DNA of 10,760 bases from Pavlovales sp. CCMP2436 (Eukaryota; Haptophyta; Pavlovophyceae; Pavlovales). The position numbers and the translations under genes are program-made. Shown here piece after piece: positions 1 to 6,575 of this stretch. The DNA lies in NCBI GenBank assembly GCA_026770615.1, contig MU631937.1, positions 50,255-61,014 of the forward strand. The letters run 5' to 3'. Each line of letters starts with the position of its first letter. Position 1 is the stretch's first letter. The notes under the pieces are model-generated. The model did no database searches. It was not told the DNA's origin and worked only from the letters and a program-made list of their open reading frames with translations.

Positions 1-207
1 GGCTGTGAGAACAGGACCAGCGAGGCGGACAACCTTACGAGGCACAAGCGCACGCACAGCGGCGGGCGGCCGTACGCGTGCGACGAGCCCGGCTGCGGCT
101 ACAGGGCCTGCAAGGCGGGCAACCTCACGAGGCACAAGCGCACGCACAGCGGCGAGCGGTCGTACGCGTGCGACGAGCCGGCTGCGGCTAAAGGGCCACT
201 ACAATGA
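1..207 (+). pseudogene. C2H2 zinc-finger array, 3' end, last finger broken
   Basis: Frame 1 is open from the window edge to a TGA at 205-207 (68 residues), so the gene starts outside the window. Finger one lacks its first cysteine and shows C2, H15 and H19. Finger two is complete: C27, C32, H45 and H49, which is C-x4-C-x12-H-x3-H. The linker is of the HSGERxYAC type. A third finger begins at Y55-A-C57 and then fails. The period is 30 residues (90 bp). Such arrays normally bind DNA in the nucleus. Compared with the previous unit, one C is missing near 178-181 (GAGCCCGGCTGC became GAGCCGGCTGC), which shifts the frame into Ala-rich sequence and the TGA. Restoring that base would still meet a TAA where the earlier unit has TAC. 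The array tail is therefore decayed, or it is a natural but recently truncated end. The zinc-finger assignment is firm; which gene it is cannot be said. Confidence 0.85.
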
Positions 208-400
208 CTACAGCGAGCAACATCGAGAGGCTGCACACGCACACGCAGCACTGGTGATCTTGGATCATCACTGGTAGTTAACTAGTTACATAGTTCGTGC
301 GTGCGTGCGCTTGAAGTAACATACGCAGAGCTAGAACTAAGCAACATAAATGAGCCAACCTCACAGGAAACAAAACCGAAGGGGAGCCAGAAAAAACAAC
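208..400. other. Spacer, no gene seen
   Basis: Mixed-composition sequence downstream of the zinc-finger tail. It holds a short GTGC run (about 296-311), the palindrome TAACTAGTTA near 278-287 and two copies of CACTGGT near 247 and 269. No domain-like translation was seen on either strand. Confidence 0.5.
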
Positions 401-573
401 TACAGGGGGTCGCGGGCAATAAGAACGGCGATTTTGAGGCTGAGGCTCAGTTTCTTACCAAAATTCATACAAACAATGGATAAAATTTATTGCTTGCATT
501 ACTATTGAAGGGCACAAAAAATGAAGCTCAACTTTCATACTTCACTGTTTCTTTTTGCCCGCAATCCCCTGTA
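401..573 (+). mobile_element. MITE-like inverted-repeat element, copy 1
   Basis: A 173-bp AT-rich element including a flanking TA on each side. The left end reads TACAGGGGGTCGCGGGCAAT and the reverse complement of the right end reads TACAGGGGATTGCGGGCAAA. The termini agree at about 22 of 25 positions. The interior has no coding capacity. Its left 90 bp aligns by eye, at roughly three quarters identity, with the reverse complement of the right end of the element at 1190-1374. Its right half also aligns with that element's left half (for example a TGAGC-TC-ATTTTTTG core). The TA/TA flank would fit a Tc1/mariner-like duplication, while a CAGGGG terminus also resembles some hAT elements; no 8-bp duplication was found. 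The superfamily stays open. Confidence 0.72.
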
Positions 574-1189
574 CCACGGGCCCAAAACCTCAAAGGAGAA
601 AACAACAAGACCAAATACCCATAGCGCAAGGGGCCACGAATAACAAGCGGAAAAGTGAATAACCATCTCCAACCTGCGGGTACAGCATAGCACGATTCAG
701 GCTCTACGGAAGTTTGTTTTGAGTGTATGTTTTGTTGTAATTATGCGCAGGACATTGCTCAGATTCTCGTATGTTCTACTCTTCTTGCGTTCCGGGTCTT
801 TATCGGACAGCTCTCGACCCTGAGCGCGTCGCTTACTGTAAACAGTAACCGTTTTATCGAGATTTACGAAACTCCCGAATCCGAGAAAAAATGGAGTGCA
901 AACCCGCCCCGCGTTTACGCTCGAGGCGGGGCCGGTAAGCTGCAGAACGCCCGGCCGCCGGGCGCCCGCGGGGTGAGCTTGTGTTGGCGCTCGCCCCGCC
1001 TGAGAGGTCGCTCGCGCCCGTCGGCGCGAAGCCCCCATGTTCATCTGGAGATGTCGGCAGCGAGGCCGCGGACCACCATAGCCTCGTCTGGTGGGTGTTG
1101 GAGAGCGCACGCGACCAGTATTAGCCGCGCGATCGATGGGCTATGTGTCGATAGAGTCTTCGGTCACCCTGGACCGCGTGTGCCTGGTT
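574..1189. other. Intergenic spacer between two MITE-like copies
   Basis: No gene supported. The open frames on both strands at about 700-1227 have no recognisable domain, and the plus-strand one runs into the MITE-like copy at 1190. Two small hairpins are visible: TTACTGT/ACAGTAA at 833-848 and GCCCCGC/GCGGGGC at 906-932. From about 890 to 1110 the sequence is much more GC-rich than its flanks. Confidence 0.5.
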
Positions 1190-1374
1190 TACAGCGTGTC
1201 GCGGGCAATAACATAAATATCCAATAAGAAGCCGTAGTGTTAAAAAGCTGAGCCTCGATTTTTTGCATTGTTTGCTTGTAATTTAAGCAAATTTAAGCAT
1301 TGTTTGCATGTAATTTGCTAAGAAGCTCAGCATCAAGCTCAAAAATCGCCCTTATTATTGCCCGCGACACGCTG
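1190..1374 (-). mobile_element. MITE-like inverted-repeat element, copy 2
   Basis: The left end at 1192-1211 and the right end at 1355-1374 are perfect 20-bp inverted repeats, CAGCGTGTCGCGGGCAATAA. The interior is AT-rich and non-coding. It carries a 20-bp direct duplication (1265-1284 and 1297-1316, one mismatch, 32 bp apart). By homology to the element at 401-573 it lies in the opposite orientation. TA precedes the left end, but the base pair after the right end is GC, so a target-site duplication is not clear; a few extra bases (GCTGTGTA) may have been added at the right junction. With an exact inverted repeat and a second diverged copy nearby, the call as one repeat family is fairly secure, its superfamily is not. 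Confidence 0.78.
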
Positions 1375-1645
1375 GCTGTGTAAATATTTAGAAATACGTC
1401 CGTCCCCTGACAGGTCTCCACCGGACCCAAGTGTTGAGAAACACTCGAATCAAGGGACCTTTGCAGAGCACACGGATACCGCCCCCACCGTTAAGGCTGA
1501 TCAGGCACACGACAGTCGACGGCTCTCTGACTGACGCACTGACCGGCCGCTGCTGCCTCTCGCTCGTCTCAAAATGCTGCTCGCCTGCGCACGTGCCGCA
1601 CCTGTAGCACAAAATAAATAGACAAATAACCTCCGGTAGCCTGAT

Positions 1646-1692
1646 CCCACTATGTGATTCTTGTCCACGAGGGGCAAGAATCACACGGTGGG
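1646..1692. repeat. Long hairpin
   Basis: Arms 1646-1663 and 1675-1692 pair at 16 of 18 positions, including an uninterrupted 11-bp TGTGATTCTTG/CAAGAATCACA, with an 11-nt loop. The two non-Watson-Crick positions are adjacent (TA opposite CG). It does not lie in a supported gene. Confidence 0.8.
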
Positions 1693-1715
1693 GGCTCATT
1701 GTGGTCCCAGTCTAC

Positions 1716-1737
1716 CCCACCCCCTCAGGGGGGTGGG
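1716..1737. repeat. GC-rich hairpin
   Basis: CCCACCCCC (1716-1724) pairs with GGGGGTGGG (1729-1737) across a 4-nt loop. This is 23 bp downstream of the larger hairpin. Confidence 0.75.
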
Positions 1738-2063
1738 TCTCGGGCTCAACATGTTGGGGTTTACTTTCGAGGCATTGTTCCTCCCTCCTGCGCTTTTGGC
1801 GCGCCTCTGCTGGCTGCTGGGGTGTGCGGGTCTGTGGCCCTGCTTTTGGCCGCGTGGATGGGCGCAGAACACGGTGGTGTGGGGCTCTGACGGCGGTCGT
1901 TCCGCTATTGTCTGTGGGTGGCTGCGTCGTGCGAGTTCGCTTTCGTTCCGCTGGCTGTAAACGTAGTACACCCATACGCCTTCGGCTGAAGTCGGGGAAC
2001 TTTTAAATCTCGGTAGCAGTCGAACTCCCACTCGGCAGCCCGCCGCGGGCGCACGCAGCTGTC

Positions 2064-2747
2064 ATGCGGCGCGGCGACGCCGGGCGGAGCGCCGAGGACT
2101 TGTTCGAAGCTGGGTTGCGCTCCTACACGGGCAAAGGCGCGACAAAGGACTACGGTGAAGCTGTGCGGCTGTACCACCTCGCGGCCGACAAGGGGGATTC
2201 TCGGGCGCAGGCTTGTCTCGGGGAGTGCTACCGTTTTGGCACGGGCACACCTGAAGACCACGCCAAGGCTGTCCGCTACTACCGCCTATCGGCCGACCAG
2301 TGCGATGCTGGCGGGCAGCACAACTACGCGCAATTTCTATCTTTTGGCAGGGGATTGCCTCAAGATGACATCGAGGCCACTCGGTACTACCGCCTGGCGG
2401 CCGATCAGGGGTACATTTATGCGCAGAGATGTCTCGGGCAGTGTTACCACTTTGGCCATGGCACACCTGAAGACCACGCCAAGGCTTCCCACTACTACCG
2501 CCTCGCAGCCGACCAGGGCGAGGTTATGGCGCAGCACACCCTTGCGCAATTTCTATATTTCGGCTGGGGGGTGCCTCAAGACGTCAACGAGGGTGTTCGC
2601 TACTTCCGCTTTGAAGCCGACGAAGGGCACGCTCAGGCGCAATCTGACTACGCGCAGGCATGCCTCCACGGCCAGGGCGTGCCCAAGGATCACGATGAGG
2701 GCGTTCGCTACCACCGTCTCGCAGCCGACCAGGGATGGCCTCTCTAG
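2064..2747 (+). CDS. Sel1-repeat protein (probably the N-terminal part of a Sel1-MYND protein)
   Basis: A 227-residue frame made almost entirely of Sel1-like repeats, helical-pair units of the TPR-like class that form a curved scaffold for protein-protein contacts. Six 36-residue units can be seen at about residues 9-45, 46-81, 82-117, 118-153, 154-189 and 190-225, each with the A..YYRLAADQG signature and a following [GA]xxYxxGxGxPxD turn. Units 2 and 4 resemble each other, and so do units 3 and 5, giving a 72-residue super-period. No signal peptide or membrane segment is visible, so a cytosolic or nuclear location is likely. ATG 2064 is the first ATG after an in-frame TAA at 2004. The frame ends in TAG at 2745-2747, inside what would be a seventh repeat, and reopens at once in the same frame into a MYND finger, so the TAG may be a nonsense mutation or sequence error. 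Family assignment is firm; the specific partner is unknown. Confidence 0.88.
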   Translation: MRRGDAGRSAEDLFEAGLRSYTGKGATKDYGEAVRLYHLAADKGDSRAQACLGECYRFGTGTPEDHAKAVRYYRLSADQCDAGGQHNYAQFLSFGRGLPQDDIEATRYYRLAADQGYIYAQRCLGQCYHFGHGTPEDHAKASHYYRLAADQGEVMAQHTLAQFLYFGWGVPQDVNEGVRYFRFEADEGHAQAQSDYAQACLHGQGVPKDHDEGVRYHRLAADQGWPL

Positions 2748-2765
2748 CTCCTTGCGCTGGGATCT

Positions 2766-3116
2766 ATGCTGATCAACGACAAGCACATCCCGGCTGACGA
2801 GCGTGCGCTGGAGTCTGTACTCGCAAGTGCACGCGAAGGAGCGAGGCTTCTCGCGCGCGCAGCGCAGAGCACTGATTCCAAATTCAACCCCTTTCGCCTC
2901 CAGGCGCTCGAGCTCCTCCGCAGCCACGCCGACAAGCGCGAGGTCGTCTCGGTGTACTGCATCGGCTGCGGGGCGACCAAAGGGCTGAAGCAGTGCACGC
3001 GGTGCCACGCAGCTCGCTTCTGCGGCAGCGCGTGCATGCGGCTCTCGTGGCAGGCGCACAAGCAATGCTGCGGCCGCTGGGCGGAGCAGGGCGGCGAGGA
3101 CGAGTCGCAGCAGTGA
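2766..3116 (+). CDS. MYND-type zinc finger protein (probably the C-terminal part of the same gene)
   Basis: A 116-residue frame with a complete MYND zinc-binding set: C65-x2-C68-x8-C77-x2-C80-x5-C86-x3-C90-x7-H98-x2-C101. MYND fingers bind two zinc ions and recruit partner proteins. Residues 1-60 are helical, charged sequence that fits a Sel1 tail better than an independent N-terminus. The start is 18 bases beyond the TAG of the Sel1 frame and in the same frame. If the TAG is read as sense, the segment between them continues the Sel1 repeat phase (an L-G pair falls where the other units have it) and gives a 350-residue Sel1-MYND protein. Sel1-MYND fusions are known in algae. The listed ATG may therefore not be a true start. 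It ends in TGA. No intron with acceptable borders that removes the stop was found. Confidence 0.85.
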   Translation: MLINDKHIPADERALESVLASAREGARLLARAAQSTDSKFNPFRLQALELLRSHADKREVVSVYCIGCGATKGLKQCTRCHAARFCGSACMRLSWQAHKQCCGRWAEQGGEDESQQ

Positions 3117-3381
3117 CGCGGCGCCCACCAGCTCGGCCCCCTCTGCGACGGCACGCGTTATACTCCTGTGCCTGTCAGTCAGCACTGGTCAGATTTGATT
3201 CCTTCGAGCTCGTCCGCGCGACTGAGAAATTTTTTGGATTCGACCAGCTCTTCGTAGACCAAGAAGACGAATATTGATTGCGCAATCCAACTTGCCCCGC
3301 CCGCGCGCCTCCTCCTTATCTGATTATAACTATAGTTAGTTAGTATGACCCTTCAACACACCCGCAAACGCCCTAAGCGTT

Positions 3382-3426
3382 ATGGGAGGTGGCTCTCATG
3401 ATATCTGCAATGGGAGGGGGCGCTCA
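3382..3426. repeat. Direct repeat pair
   Basis: ATGGGAGGTGGCTCTCA (3382-3398) recurs at 3410-3426 with two substitutions, period 28 bp. Confidence 0.6.
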
Positions 3427-3734
3427 GCCCCCCTAAGCAGCAATCAGCCTTGATGAAGATGTGTCAGGCGCCGGACAACGCAGAGCTAGTCTGGGCCTCG
3501 GACACCAGGACTGGACTATCAGTGAGTGAGAACCAGTCCGGGCGGCAGAGCGGATCTGCTGCCATAAGATAGAACATGCAGCCTTTAAGGCGTCGTCTTT
3601 TCGTCTTTTGCAGTTACTTTCACCATCGTTGCCCCTGCTGGCCACTCGCGCGGAGCGAGTGCTGCCTCCAGCTAGCGCCGAGAGGACTAGGCTGAGAGAC
3701 GCATCAGGGCTGTATCCAACAAGATGGCTACACT

Positions 3735-3773
3735 AAGTGTGTGTGTGCTGAGACCTGAGTGTGTGTGTGCTGA
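3735..3773. repeat. GT-rich tandem duplication
   Basis: Two 17-bp copies of RAGTGTGTGTGTGCTGA at 3735-3751 and 3757-3773, period 22 bp, probably a duplicated GT microsatellite. Confidence 0.7.
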
Positions 3774-4050
3774 TAGCCACACGACGACGCAGCCCACGAT
3801 ACGCCGCCTGTAAGTGAGTGATATGGGAGAGATGCAAGACCCCCGTTTGATGCACCTGAATGCGATCCTCAAGTCCCGCGAGCAGGCTGGACGACACGTT
3901 GTAGCAGCGTGCCGTACATCGGCTGTCATCGGATCGAGCGCTGTTAGCAATGGACCCGGGATCCGTTGGCGGCGGGTGTCGATGGCTTCGGTGGTAGCGC
4001 AGGTGCTGCGCTCGCCTTGTCCTACTTGCCGGTGCCCGCGGTCCTCAGCT

Positions 4051-4371
4051 TCACCTTGTGGCCGGAAAGCACGTGCGGCCTCTTCTGCTGCGCGTGCGAG
4101 TGGTGCTGCGAGCGCTGCTGTTCGCATGCCGCAAGTACGACAGCTCAGATTGCTCTGCGCAGCGTTCCAGCACCAGATCGGTCAACGAGGAATCCGTTGA
4201 CGGCGGATCGGGCCGTCGACGTGGGTTGGAAGTGGCGCCTCCTTCCCCCCCTATCTCGCTGTTCCGTAAAAATGCGGCTGCAGCTGCGTGCGGAAGAGCC
4301 TGGATCTCGACGTCGTCATGCAGTATGTGACACCAAGGTCCAGGGAGGTCGCGCAAGTGGTGCCGCTGAAG
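4051..4371 (-). pseudogene. Minus-strand frame, possible gene interrupted by the hAT insertion
   Basis: On the minus strand a frame closing at 4051 is open through 4371. If the transposon and one copy of the target duplication are removed, the same frame continues into 8533-8503, up to a minus-strand ATG at 8533-8531, giving 119 codons, and it stays open further upstream. The translation is basic near its start (Lys-rich) and then contains a Leu/His/Asp-rich stretch. No family is recognised. GC-rich DNA gives long frames by chance, so this is only a suggestion that the element landed in a transcribed region. Confidence 0.25.
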
Positions 4372-4379
4372 CCTTGTGA
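4372..4379. repeat. Target-site duplication, left copy
   Basis: CCTTGTGA directly precedes the left terminal repeat and is repeated exactly at 8495-8502 directly after the right one. Eight bases is the length expected for hAT transposons. Confidence 0.9.
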
Positions 4380-4394
4380 CTGTGTTGAAGTCTT
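4380..4394 (+). repeat. Left terminal inverted repeat of the hAT element
   Basis: CTGTGTTGAAGTCTT; pairs with the right end at 8480-8494 with two mismatches. Position 5 is G, as is common in hAT ends. Confidence 0.88.
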
Positions 4395-4408
4395 CCGCCA
4401 AAAATCTT

Positions 4409-4467
4409 CGGTCATATCACCGGTCAAAATAACTCAGATCTGACGGATCATCGGTCACAGCCGGTCA
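4409..4467 (+). repeat. Left subterminal motif cluster
   Basis: CGGTCA-type motifs at 4409-4414, 4419-4426 (ACCGGTCA), 4451-4457 (TCGGTCA) and 4461-4467 (CCGGTCA), with an AGATCTGACGGA core at 4435-4446. hAT transposases typically bind short repeated subterminal motifs, so these are candidate transposase-binding sites. Confidence 0.75.
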
Positions 4468-4552
4468 AATTTTATTCGAATAAAACAATTAAAAACAAAT
4501 CGCCAAGTTAGTTACTTACCAGCTCGGGTATCTTACGCTCGCGGCCGGCGGC

Positions 4553-4637
4553 ATACGCGCGCTCGCGGCCTACGCGCGCTCGCGGCCTACGCTCTCGCGC
4601 AGCCTACGCGCTCGCGCGGCCCACGCGCTTGCGGAGG
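4553..4637 (+). repeat. 17-bp GC-rich minisatellite ending at the transposase ATG
   Basis: Five consecutive 17-bp units, consensus CTACGCGCGCTCGCGGC, at 4553-4569, 4570-4586, 4587-4603, 4604-4620 and 4621-4637. The last is the most diverged and ends at the base before the ATG at 4638. An imperfect sixth copy may lie upstream. The tract would form the 5' leader or promoter-proximal region of the transposase gene. Confidence 0.85.
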
Positions 4638-6455
4638 ATGTTAGCTTCGATTACGAAGCAGGGTTCGCTCTCCGGGTGGCTCGGGCGTGCACCTGCGTCC
4701 ACGCCTGTCGCAGCAGGCGCTTCGTCGTCCGACCCGATGATCGTGGACTCGTCCCTGGTCGCAACTGTGCCGGCGCGCGTCCAGCCCCCCTCGCGTGTGG
4801 CGCTCAAGCTGACGCTGGCATTTAACGCGGCTGGCGAGTTGAAGGTGGCCGCGTCCGTGACTGCGCTCCCGCGCAGCGAGGCGCTCGCGCCGTCTGCCAA
4901 GAAGTCGAAGCATGGCGAGCGAGGCGAGCTCGAGGACAAGCGCGCGTTCGGCAAGAAGTGGATCACGTCGGAGGAGGGCGTCAAAGCCAATCGCAAGCTG
5001 TGGCTCCGCTACGACCCGTCCACCAACCGCATGTTCTGCGACGCGTGCATCCGCTTCAACCTCAAGCATCCGACGTGCAACTTCGTCGTCGGCTGCAAGA
5101 GCATCCGTCTCGAGCGCGTCAAGGAGCACGAGTGCTACGGTGAGTCCAACAGCCACGGTGACGCGCTATTTAAGCTGATCAACAGCACCAAGCTCGCGGA
5201 GGATTTCTCGGCCTCGCTGACCAAGCAGATCAGCCTCGAGTCCGACGGGCTCGCGGTACTAATCAAGAACGAACTTGAGATTCGGCACCAGCTCTCTAAG
5301 GAGCTGGTGCCGAATCTCAAGTTCGCTTCGCTCGCCAACCACGTGTCGCTGGGCGTGAAGGTCTCTAAGGTCTACCGCAGCAGATACGCTATGTCGGCGA
5401 TCGTCCACTGCCTCGCGGAGATCTCGCGCAAATGGCGCCTCACTCTCATCCGCTCGTCCACCGCGTTCGGCCTCATGTTCGACGAGGGCACGGACATCGG
5501 CTGGACTTCGGTCCTAATCGTCTACATCAAATTCGTCAAACTGGACGGCACCGTCGTCTCCGTCTACCACTCGCTGCTCGAGCTGACTGGCAAGGACGCG
5601 GACTCGCTCGTCACCGCGCTCGTGCACAACATCGAGGAGTCGCGGCTCGAGCTCGACCGCTGGGCGAGCTCCGGGTCCGACGGCGCGTCGGTCATGACGG
5701 GCGAGCTCAACGGTGTCGACGTGCAGCTCACCCACCTCCAGCCCTTTATGAAAAACCACCACGACGTCGCGCACAGGAAGGCGCTGGCCTGCGGTGACAC
5801 GATGGAGAGCGCGTCGCCGTTCGAGCAGAGCACGATGGTAGCAGACACGGAGCGCGACATGAACGCCATCGTCTCCGACCACAACCGCTCGTGCAAGCGC
5901 ATCCGCGTGCTGGCCGCCTTCCAGGAGAAGTACGGCCCCCGCGTTGGCCGGCTCACCCACGGCTGCATCACGCGCTGGCTTACGCGCTTCCAGATGGCCA
6001 ACGGGGTGCACCAGAGCATCCTCGCGCTAGCTTTAGAGTACGAGGAGGAGTGTGACCAGAAGCGTCTCAGCCTCATCATGCGCGCGCGCTTCATCGTCAT
6101 CGCCGCCTACTTAGCCGACATCACGGAGAAGCTCTGCCTGCTCAGCAAGATGCTGCAGGTTGTCCACCTCAAGTACAAGCTGATGCGCGCCGCAGTGAAG
6201 GCGACGCAGGATGGCCTAACCGCGACCTACCTCGGCATGCCCGCCGACAAGTTCCCGGGCGGAATCTGCATGCAGAGGCTCGAGGCGCCGCTCCTCGCCG
6301 CCGCCGCTGCCGCCTTGGCTTCAACTCACAGGGGTGTACTCAACATCTACGAGCGCCAGACCGTGTTCGACTTAGAGGAATGAGAGAGTATGCAGCTCGT
6401 GATGTGGACCTACGCCAAGTCGCACATTGATGCGCTCTCCACTCGCTTCCCGCAG
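4638..6455 (+). pseudogene. hAT transposase, exon 1 (TTF/BED-like finger and RNase H-like core), interrupted by TGA
   Basis: Catalyses cut-and-paste transposition of the surrounding element in the nucleus. ATG 4638 is chosen over a TTG three codons upstream. The first 581 residues hold a Q-x2-L-x2-WL stretch at 8-15 resembling a PCNA-binding box, a low-complexity linker, and a TTF/BED-like zinc finger at about 121-173 (WLRYD, C134-x2-C137, C153, H164, H173). The RNase H-like fold follows, with FDEGTDI (candidate first catalytic D282) and GSDGASVMTG (candidate second D348). The HCxAHR signature reads HDVAHR at 375-380, Cys replaced by Asp, and a CITRW segment lies at 443-447. The pattern is that of ZNF862-like hAT proteins. 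TGA at 6381-6383 interrupts the frame, which continues with family-like sequence (SHIDALSTRFPQ) to a donor at 6456. Hence a nonsense mutation, sequence error, or undetected mini-intron. The third acidic residue could not be assigned. Confidence 0.9.
5270..5325. repeat. Perfect palindrome inside the transposase coding sequence
   Basis: Arms 5270-5294 and 5301-5325 are exact reverse complements over 25 bp, with a 6-nt loop TCTAAG. It encodes residues 211-229 of the transposase, where the protein still looks like the family (a KELVPNLKF helix before the catalytic core). Transcripts would carry a 25-bp RNA hairpin. Confidence 0.95.
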
Positions 6456-6575
6456 GTGCGATGCGCGCGCGAGCCTCGCCCTGCGCTGCGCGCGTGCCTC
6501 ACTTTCCCTGCGCGCCTGCCTGCAGGCTGACAGAGTTACCCTGCGCGCTGCCCCCTTTCTGATAACTCCATGCAG
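6456..6575 (+). other. Intron 1 of the hAT transposase gene
   Basis: Donor CAG|GTGCGA at 6455/6456, acceptor CCATGCAG|GAT at 6575/6576, 120 nt, phase 0. The intron holds an in-frame TGA and a pyrimidine-rich CCCCCTTTCTGATAAC segment before the acceptor. Joining the exons gives RFPQ followed by DAFLEAF, which matches the RFP-x-aF pattern expected at this point of hAT proteins. An alternative acceptor at 6522 fits less well. Confidence 0.8.

Larger units (their letters stand above)
1375..2063. other. Intergenic region upstream of the Sel1 gene
   Basis: No gene supported. Open frames on both strands in the GC-rich part (1650-2260) lack recognisable domains and overlap one another. The notable content is a pair of strong hairpins, listed separately. 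An in-frame TAA at 2004-2006 precedes the Sel1 start, so the 5' untranslated region and promoter of that gene should lie within this stretch; no core promoter motif stands out. Confidence 0.45.
3117..4371. other. Intergenic region between the MYND gene and the transposon
   Basis: No gene supported with confidence. Short elements are a 12-bp palindrome TAACTATAGTTA (3327-3338), a CACTCGC/GCGAGTG hairpin (3643-3661) and the small repeats listed separately. From about 3950 to 4371 the DNA is GC-rich with overlapping open frames on both strands; a plus-strand frame is Cys-rich without any zinc-finger spacing. The minus-strand frame ending at 4051 is discussed as a possible target of the transposon insertion. 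Confidence 0.4.

Noticed and set aside
697..1227. Overlapping open frames on both strands (166 and 137 residues)
   Set aside because: No recognisable domain, they contradict each other, and the plus-strand one runs into the MITE-like element.
3814..4379. Two overlapping plus-strand frames, one Cys-rich
   Set aside because: The Cys spacing fits no zinc-binding family and the GC-rich DNA is open in several frames.
4604..5156. Minus-strand frames opposite the transposase
   Set aside because: Antisense shadows of a clear plus-strand coding exon. A good-looking minus-strand donor (CTG|GTAAGTAAC) near 4520 lacks a supported exon.
5514..6100. Minus-strand frames of 165 and 178 residues
   Set aside because: Antisense to the conserved RNase H-like region of the transposase.
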